64,000 nt of DNA from JBBDIX01 sp050486225. GTDB taxonomy: Bacteria > Actinomycetota > Nitriliruptoria > Nitriliruptorales > Nitriliruptoraceae. The translations under genes were made by a program, and so were the position numbers. The notes beneath the pieces are model-generated. The model saw only the letters and a list, made by a program, of their open reading frames with translations. It was not told the origin of the DNA and did no database searches. Shown piece after piece: positions 58,917 through 64,000 of this stretch; the stretch's first letter is position 1, and each line of letters opens with the position of its first letter. The stretch is taken from positions 248,001 to 312,000 of the forward strand of contig JBJHCV010000001.1 of NCBI GenBank assembly GCA_050486225.1, given 5' to 3'.

Positions 58917-60316
58917 CGGCCCCCCGATCGGGTGGACGCGCTCGCGTCGCCGTGCGGGTGCCGACCATGGGCCGCCGTCGATCCGCCGTGAGCATTCGGA
59001 TCGAGATGGACGCCGGGAATGGTCGTGCGTGTGCCAGTCAGCAGGGCACGCACGTCGACCCCCGTGGCGGCCAACGCCCGCTCGGCTCGCACCGGCAACG
59101 CGCCGGTCCACGTCAGCGCGGCCCCCGGCCCTTCGCGTCGAAAGAGTTCCGTGACCGTGAACGCGGCGGAGTCCGCGGAGGTCTGCTGGTCCTCGACGGT
59201 GACGATCTCCTCCACCCGCGGCTGGCCGTCGACGCGGTCGCAGTGGACGACCACGTCCACCGACTCGGTCACCAGCGCGTTGAGGGCCGTCATCGGGAGC
59301 TCCGACCGTGTGTCGGCGAGCTGGCACACGAACCGGAGGCGCGACAGCGCCTGACGGGCGGATCCCGCGTGGATCGTCGTGTAGCCGGTGACCCCGGACG
59401 ACAGGGTGAGCAGCAGCGGCAGTGCCTCACGGTCACGGACCTCGCCGACGATGGCGACGTCCGGAGCCATCCGGAGGAATCCCGCGACGAGTCGCCGCAG
59501 ATCGACCCCCGGGCGGTCGGGACGGTCCGGCCGTGTCTGCATCGACGCCACGTTGGGCAGCGGCACGTCGACCTCGAAGACCTCCTCGGCGGTGACGACG
59601 CGCAGGCCGGGATCGAGTTCTGCCGCACAGCACGACAGCAGGGTCGTCTTGCCCGATCCGGGGCGCCCGGCGAACACGATCGACAGTCGAGCCCTCGTGG
59701 CCGCCCGGAGGAACGCGGCGGCCTGCGAACTCATCGACCCGCGAGCCGCGAGTTCGTCGAGGTCCCGGATCGCCACCCCGGTGAACCGCCGGATGTTGAC
59801 GATGAGGTTCCCGCCTCGGCCGATGTCCCCGTGCACGATGTGGAGGCGCGCGCCGTTGTCCAACTGGGCGTCCTGCAGCCCCTCGGACGGATCGAGCTTC
59901 CGGTGGCTCCGTGCCTCTCCGAGGATGCGGGACAACGTTCGTTCGAGGTGCGCAGCATCGTTGAACACCTCGTCGTGGTAGCCCGACGGTCCTCGGTGGC
60001 GCCGCACGAAGATCTGGTCCGGCGCGTTGATCATCACCTCCCACACGTCGTCGTCGTCGAGGAGGTCGGCCAGCGGTCCGTTGCCGGCCAGGTTGCGCTC
60101 GGCCCGTTCCGCCACACCGACCGGATCGGCCAGATGGAACGGTCGCAGACCGGCGTCGGCGTCGTCGGTCCACCTCGCGACCTCCTCGGTGATGAGTGAC
60201 CGCAGACGCACGACGGCGCCCTCTCCGTCCATGTCGAGGTTGTCCTCACGCGCTCGTTCGAGCACCGCGCGCTCGATCTCTGCGAGCGGCGACACCTCGT
60301 GCTGGTCGACCGGCAT
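58913..60316 (-). CDS. tadA: Tad locus B: TadA/CpaF secretion ATPase
   Basis: 467 residues, full length. LADLLDDDDVWEVMINAPDQIFV near 85, IVNIRRFTG near 176, Walker A LSIVFAGRPGSGKTTLLSCCAAEL near 210-232, Asp box VVTAEEVFEVDVPLPN, Walker B-type DVAIVGEVRDREALPLLLTLSSGVTGYTTIHAGSA. An extra C-terminal tail rich in His/Gly/Ser (about 40 residues) is unusual and unassigned. Powers pilus assembly. ATG 60316 is 51 bases past the tadZ stop. Confidence 0.93.
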   Translation of the reverse strand: MPVDQHEVSPLAEIERAVLERAREDNLDMDGEGAVVRLRSLITEEVARWTDDADAGLRPFHLADPVGVAERAERNLAGNGPLADLLDDDDVWEVMINAPDQIFVRRHRGPSGYHDEVFNDAAHLERTLSRILGEARSHRKLDPSEGLQDAQLDNGARLHIVHGDIGRGGNLIVNIRRFTGVAIRDLDELAARGSMSSQAAAFLRAATRARLSIVFAGRPGSGKTTLLSCCAAELDPGLRVVTAEEVFEVDVPLPNVASMQTRPDRPDRPGVDLRRLVAGFLRMAPDVAIVGEVRDREALPLLLTLSSGVTGYTTIHAGSARQALSRLRFVCQLADTRSELPMTALNALVTESVDVVVHCDRVDGQPRVEEIVTVEDQQTSADSAAFTVTELFRREGPGAALTWTGALPVRAERALAATGVDVRALLTGTRTTIPGVHLDPNAHGGSTAAHGRHPHGDASASTRSGGR

Positions 60317-60367
60317 CCTCGTACCCCCCGTACGGTGTTCGTCGTCGGCGCCGTGACGCGTCCTCGT

Positions 60368-61699
60368 TCAACCGGTGTCCGCCAGGCCCGCGAGCGATCC
60401 CGGTGTGACCCGAACCGGCGCCTCGGGTACGACGGATGCGCGCCCACCCTGTCTCGCGACGACCTGGTCGACCCGATCGGCGAGTGGCTCCGCGAGGTCC
60501 GCCGGAAGCGCCGTTCCATCGCGCAGGGCCGCCTCCACGCCGAGGCGAGGCAGGTGCAGTGCCCGCGCCGGAGGCGTGACGTCGTCCGGTGGCATGAGCA
60601 GTTCCTCGATGGCGGAGGTGACGGCCATTCGCGCGCGGGGCGATCGATGGGACCGGTTCACGACGGGCAGGACGCGTCCGACCGGCACACCGATCTCGAC
60701 CAGTTCTCCGATCACCCGGACGAGCGCGTGGACCCCCTTCATCGACGGTTCACCCACCACGACGACCACGTCCGCTCGGGTGTGGACCGCTCGCGCCATC
60801 GCGTTGCGTTCACCGACGTCGACGGAACCCGTCTCGGGCTCTCCTTCGGCGTCGGCGTCCACGTCGGCCACCGTGACCTGAGCGGTGCGCACGAGCGAGT
60901 CCACCATGGCCTCGACCGACCGTGGACGCAGCGCGGTCCAGTGGCGGGGTCGCCGCAGGCCGAGCAGGAGTCGGTATCCGCGTTCGGAGACCTCGAAGGT
61001 CTGGTCGCGCACGGTGCTGGGCGTCGGGTTGGTCGTTCGATGCGCCTCGGCAAGTTCCTGGACACCGGGTGCCAACGTCCGCGCGTCGTGGAGCATGGCC
61101 TGGTCGGCGACCCGACACAGATCCGCGAGCAGCACGGTTCGCCTCGCAGGCTGGGTGGTGGTTCCCCGCCGCCACCATGCCGTGCCGGTAGGTCGCGACG
61201 AGACCCGCGCGACCCCCTGGGCGAGCGCGATCGCGCACGTCGAGGCTCCCGTTCCCCCCGGCCCCGTCACCGCGACGAGCACGCCCTTCTCCACCGGTGG
61301 GGGCGCGGGGGCGGTTCGCGGTACCCGACGTGCGGTGCTCAGCATGGACGAGGTTGCCGCGAGCACCGCGATGAGTTCGTCACGGGAGAACGCCGGAGCG
61401 AGGACGGCCGCCACCCCGATGTCCTCCCACACCCTGCCCGGTGACGCGTCGACGACGACCACCGGGCAGTCGACGTCACCAGCCGTCGCCACGAGGTCTC
61501 GGTCGAGCCCGGAGATCGACGCGTCGCAGAGGACCGCCGAGTGTCGTCGCGTCCCGGCCAGTCGCGCCCGCAGGTCGTCGACCGACACGCACCGGACGAA
61601 CTCGACGGGCACGGATCCGGCCGTGGACCACCGGCCGACGGCCCCGAACCATCCCTCGTGCGTCCGGGCCAGACCCAGGACCACGTACCGCTCGTCCAT
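60368..61699 (-). CDS. Tad locus B: TadZ/CpaE-like P-loop protein
   Basis: 443 residues. N-terminal receiver-like region VVVDASPGRVWEDIGVAAVLAPAFSRDELIAVLAATSSML; then VLVAVTGPGGTGASTCAIALAQG near 140, an atypical ParA/MinD Walker A without the Lys. VVVVVGEPSMKGVHALVRVIGEL and VLPVVNRSHRSPRARMAVTSAIEEL correspond to the later switch and the nucleotide-specificity region. Polar localisation of the pilus apparatus is the family role. Start ATG 61699 has GGGAG upstream. Confidence 0.78.
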   Translation of the reverse strand: MDERYVVLGLARTHEGWFGAVGRWSTAGSVPVEFVRCVSVDDLRARLAGTRRHSAVLCDASISGLDRDLVATAGDVDCPVVVVDASPGRVWEDIGVAAVLAPAFSRDELIAVLAATSSMLSTARRVPRTAPAPPPVEKGVLVAVTGPGGTGASTCAIALAQGVARVSSRPTGTAWWRRGTTTQPARRTVLLADLCRVADQAMLHDARTLAPGVQELAEAHRTTNPTPSTVRDQTFEVSERGYRLLLGLRRPRHWTALRPRSVEAMVDSLVRTAQVTVADVDADAEGEPETGSVDVGERNAMARAVHTRADVVVVVGEPSMKGVHALVRVIGELVEIGVPVGRVLPVVNRSHRSPRARMAVTSAIEELLMPPDDVTPPARALHLPRLGVEAALRDGTALPADLAEPLADRVDQVVARQGGRASVVPEAPVRVTPGSLAGLADTG

Positions 61700-61715
61700 C
61701 TCCCACCCCCGTCGA

Positions 61716-61754
61716 CCTGTCTCGTCGTCCTGTCTCGTCGTCCTGTCTCGTCGT
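61716..61754. repeat. Three tandem 13-bp repeats upstream of tadZ (locus B)
   Basis: CCTGTCTCGTCGT occurs three times head to tail (61716-61728, 61729-61741, 61742-61754), with a partial fourth CCT. It lies between the cpaB stop at 61786 and the tadZ start at 61699, in the leader of tadZ. May be a simple tandem expansion or a regulatory array. Confidence 0.75.
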
Positions 61755-61785
61755 CCTCAGGACCCGTCGCTCGAACCGCCGGACG

Positions 61786-62655
61786 TCACCCCACGCCAGT
61801 CACGAAGTCCGGGTCGACGGGGTCGAACCCGTCCGCCCATGCCCCCGGATCGCCGCCGTCGCCCGCAGGCACCAGCACGGGCGGATGGACACGATGCGCC
61901 GCGGGCACGTCGTGGTCCATGGCCCCGGGGCCCGGCCGAGCGAGGAACACGCCCGCGGTGCGCGCCGCGTGTCCGAGTGCGAGAACCTCGGCGGGATCGG
62001 TTGCCGCGACCGTGACGACGACGTCACGCGATCCGAGGCCGGCGTCGTCCGACTCCACCCCGAGCACCTGCACGCCACGGGCCACATAGCTGGTGAACAT
62101 CTCCCCCGCGACGGTGAACGTCGCAAGGACGTCGATGCGCTGGCCCGGGAGCACGTCACCAGCCAGGGCGTCCGCCCGGGAGGTCGCGAACGACACGTGG
62201 TGCGACTCCGGCAGGTCTCCCACGGCGACGAGCACGCCGCGCTGCACGAGATCGCCAGCGTCGAGCGACGAGGCCACGACGTGCCCGACCAGGTCGTCGA
62301 ACTGGTCGATCGTGAACGCCCGTGCGGACGTCGCGCCGGGAAGGTCCATGGTCAGTGCACCGAACAGCGACCGAGCCTGCGTCGGGTCCGTGATCTCCGT
62401 GCCGGGTGCGATCGGGCCGCTGGCCACCAGGTACGCAGTGACCGGTGGCGCCGAGGCCTGCAGGTGTGTCAGGAACAGGGCGATCGCCGAGACCGCGACG
62501 AGCAGCCCACCCACCACCGCACGCGCCCCGGGCAGCGCGCGGCGCCGGCGAACGTGGTGCCCGGGCCGTCCCCCCGAGGACGCCGACGTCGCCACGACGT
62601 GGTCAGCAGACCGACTCGCGGGCCCGCTCGCATCGGTCCCTGCCGTGGTCTCCAT
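61786..62655 (-). CDS. cpaB: Tad locus B: CpaB/RcpC-type pilus assembly protein (SAF domain)
   Basis: 289 residues. One membrane helix AVVGGLLVAVSAIALFLTHL near 45-64, then a SAF domain: PVTAYLVASGPIAPGTEITDP, VASSLDAGDLVQRGVLV, DALAGDVLPGQRIDVLATF, typical of CpaB/RcpC. Usually periplasmic in Gram-negatives; in monoderms it is extracellular wall-associated. Heads locus B; starts divergently 173 bases from the HTH gene. Confidence 0.87.
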   Translation of the reverse strand: METTAGTDASGPASRSADHVVATSASSGGRPGHHVRRRRALPGARAVVGGLLVAVSAIALFLTHLQASAPPVTAYLVASGPIAPGTEITDPTQARSLFGALTMDLPGATSARAFTIDQFDDLVGHVVASSLDAGDLVQRGVLVAVGDLPESHHVSFATSRADALAGDVLPGQRIDVLATFTVAGEMFTSYVARGVQVLGVESDDAGLGSRDVVVTVAATDPAEVLALGHAARTAGVFLARPGPGAMDHDVPAAHRVHPPVLVPAGDGGDPGAWADGFDPVDPDFVTGVG

Positions 62656-62828
62656 GTGCTGCCCCCCGTGTCGCGCGGTGCACTACCGTGTCCTGACGCC
62701 GTCGTGGACTCGACCCGACCTCGATGTCGACGCGACACCGAGACCACCGGTCCGTTCGAGTGTCGTCACCAGAAGTCTCGACCTGCCGCGACCATCCGGT
62801 ATCGTCGGGCCAAACGGAAGGCGATGAA

Positions 62829-63062
62829 ATGGCGCAGGAAGAGATCCGCTGGCTCAGTACCCGGGAGGCCGCCCGGCGTCTCGGTCTGACCACCCGGACC
62901 CTGTATCGACTCATCGACGACGGGCAGCTGCCTGCGTACAAGTTCGGACGGGTGATCCGCCTGCAGGAGGCGGAGGTCACGGCGTTCATCGACCAGGCTC
63001 GCATCGAGCCCGGTGACCTCGCGCACCTCTACGCGGATCCCACCGGCAGCTCGTCGAACTGA
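62829..63062 (+). CDS. Small excisionase/MerR-type HTH protein next to Tad locus B
   Basis: 77 residues. IRWLSTREAARRLGLTTRTL, then YRLIDDGQLPAYKFGRVIRLQEAEV and FIDQARIEPGDLAHLY. This is a full winged HTH of the excisionase/BldC-like family, with no other domain. I recall near-identical small proteins in other actinobacteria, often near tad genes. It is divergent from cpaB, so regulation of locus B is a reasonable inference. ATG 62829 has AAGGCG upstream; TATCGT near 62801-62806 is a candidate -10 element. Confidence 0.84.
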   Translation: MAQEEIRWLSTREAARRLGLTTRTLYRLIDDGQLPAYKFGRVIRLQEAEVTAFIDQARIEPGDLAHLYADPTGSSSN

Positions 63063-63160
63063 CACTCCGCCCCGCCGCCAGCACCCTGCGTGCAGCGACG
63101 GGGCCCGTGGGGCCGGGGAACGCAGGGACGGGGCCGTCGGGATCGTCCGGGGCGGGGCAC

Positions 63161-63847
63161 TCACCATGAGTACTCCAGGTCCTCGACCAACGCGACCTCG
63201 GCGACGCTCGCGATGGGGACGTACACCGCCGCATACGACGCCTCGACCGTGACGACGTCGTCACCGACCCCGATGAGTTCGCCACGAAACGCACTCCCCG
63301 GCCCGTGTGGCACGAGCTCGACCGTGGCCCGGTCGTACGACAGGTCGTCCAGTGCGTCGGCGAGCGTCCACTCGTTCGGATCCAACTCCGCGTGATCGTC
63401 GTCGGCCACCTCGGGGTCGCCAGCGGGGTCGTCACGGTCCGGGTTCGCGCTCGCGGACTGGCCGGCCGGCTCCCGCGAGGCACCGCCGACGGCACCGGGA
63501 TCGCCCGTGGCTGGCACCACCCTGCTGCCGGGCACGGGTTGCACGCCCTGGATCGCCGACATGGCGACCACGAGCCACCCCGCCTCGAGTTCGAGGCGGA
63601 CGTGATCGACGCCGACCACGGTGAGCACACCCCGGTGCACGCGCCCCGTCGTGGAACGGAGCACGACGCGAGCGCGAGCCTCGGCCAGATCCCTGAGGGT
63701 CCCGGCGAGCCGCGCGGAGTCGACCCGGGCGTCCCGGACCGTGCGGCTCGACTGGCGAAGCAGTAGGTCGGTCCGCAGGCGCATCACGTCCGACAGGTGG
63801 ACATCCGCCCGGTCGACGGGAGCACGCGACATCGACGTGTCGGTCAT
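63161..63847 (-). CDS. Hypothetical protein with two small beta-barrel-like repeats
   Basis: 228 residues from ATG 63847. Two related blocks: ARVVLRSTTGRVHRGVLTVVGVDHVRLEL...VAMSAIQGV at about 58-105 and ATVELVPHGPGSAFRGELIGVGDDVVTVE...VPIASVAEV at about 180-222, each looking like a five-strand SH3/Sm-like barrel. Between them is a disordered D/E/P-rich linker. The N-terminal about 50 residues are helical (LRTDLLLRQSSRTVRDARVD). Not recognised as a named family; often near tad genes in actinobacteria by my recollection, no function assignable. Ends 98 bases from the HTH gene stop. Confidence 0.68.
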   Translation of the reverse strand: MTDTSMSRAPVDRADVHLSDVMRLRTDLLLRQSSRTVRDARVDSARLAGTLRDLAEARARVVLRSTTGRVHRGVLTVVGVDHVRLELEAGWLVVAMSAIQGVQPVPGSRVVPATGDPGAVGGASREPAGQSASANPDRDDPAGDPEVADDDHAELDPNEWTLADALDDLSYDRATVELVPHGPGSAFRGELIGVGDDVVTVEASYAAVYVPIASVAEVALVEDLEYSW

Positions 63848-64000
63848 GCGAACGACGCCCGGTGCGCGGCCGTCCAGCGGCGCGTGGCGTGTGTGTGCAG
63901 AGGCGTACGACGTCCGCCCAACAGATCCCCCCGTGGTCCCCGTCAGGAGGCACACGCTAGCCCGCGAGCCCACGGGATGTCGCCAGGCATGACGACGACC

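Overview
The window is 64 kb of very GC-rich chromosome with strong G/C third-position bias, many GTG starts and many 1-8 base gene overlaps. Gene content points to a high-GC actinobacterium (Actinomycetota): a mycothiol-type maleylpyruvate isomerase-family protein, a dTMP kinase fused to an MFS domain, a DUF4244-type Tad pilin, a heme A / caa3-type oxidase set, and no outer-membrane secretin in either pilus locus. The class cannot be fixed from the sequence; a deep-branching lineage such as Acidimicrobiia or Nitriliruptoria is my guess. No rRNA, insertion sequence, prophage or CRISPR array is seen.

Layout. 0-7.3 kb: small metabolic and regulatory genes (partial DsbA-like protein, MDMPI/TetR pair, TrpB2, ArsR/SRPBCC pair, ABC-2 exporter plus XRE regulator, DHFR-like protein), several with clear palindromic operators. 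7.3-14.3 kb: an accessory stretch ending at a tRNA-Thr gene. It holds a complete AbiE type IV toxin-antitoxin pair with a 13+13 bp operator, an L,D-transpeptidase, a glycine-rich exported protein with a choice-of-anchor U type C-terminus, an unknown gene, and a second AbiE-like pair whose nucleotidyltransferase is broken by a one-base frameshift.

14.3-37.6 kb: a housekeeping block of holB, MFS-tmk, an amine oxidase, an AAA_14 ATPase insertion with direct-repeat promoter elements, topA, hppA, a KefB-like antiporter, a methyltransferase, a STAS protein, a DEAD/DEAH helicase, purU, a 2-hydroxyacid dehydrogenase, a DUF2269 protein and a compact six-gene Tad operon (locus A). From memory, the order holB/tmk/topA/hppA/STAS(BldG)/helicase/tad is close to that of Streptomyces (SCO3540-SCO3550s) and of the M. 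tuberculosis Rv3644c-Rv3660c neighbourhood. The STAS protein at the bldG position has lost the phosphoacceptor residue.

37.7-49.1 kb: an NTF2-like protein, an M20 peptidase, a selenocysteine tRNA gene (UCA anticodon, long variable arm, encoded CCA), an alpha/beta hydrolase, a long-chain acyl-CoA ligase, and the respiratory cluster ctaB/ctaA plus ctaCDEF with a membrane-anchored cupredoxin. 49.3-55.5 kb: an ABC-2 exporter, prmA, a lipoprotein, a TrmA/RumA methyltransferase and a MATE transporter. 55.5-63.9 kb: a second, larger Tad operon (locus B, nine genes from cpaB to tadG-like) with a divergent small excisionase-like HTH gene and a conserved-looking two-barrel protein.

The two independent Tad loci, the tRNA-Sec without a visible selenoprotein, the two AbiE modules near a tRNA, and the phosphosite-less BldG-like protein are the most notable points. 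Many starts were chosen from Shine-Dalgarno spacing and overlap and may differ by a few codons from other annotations.
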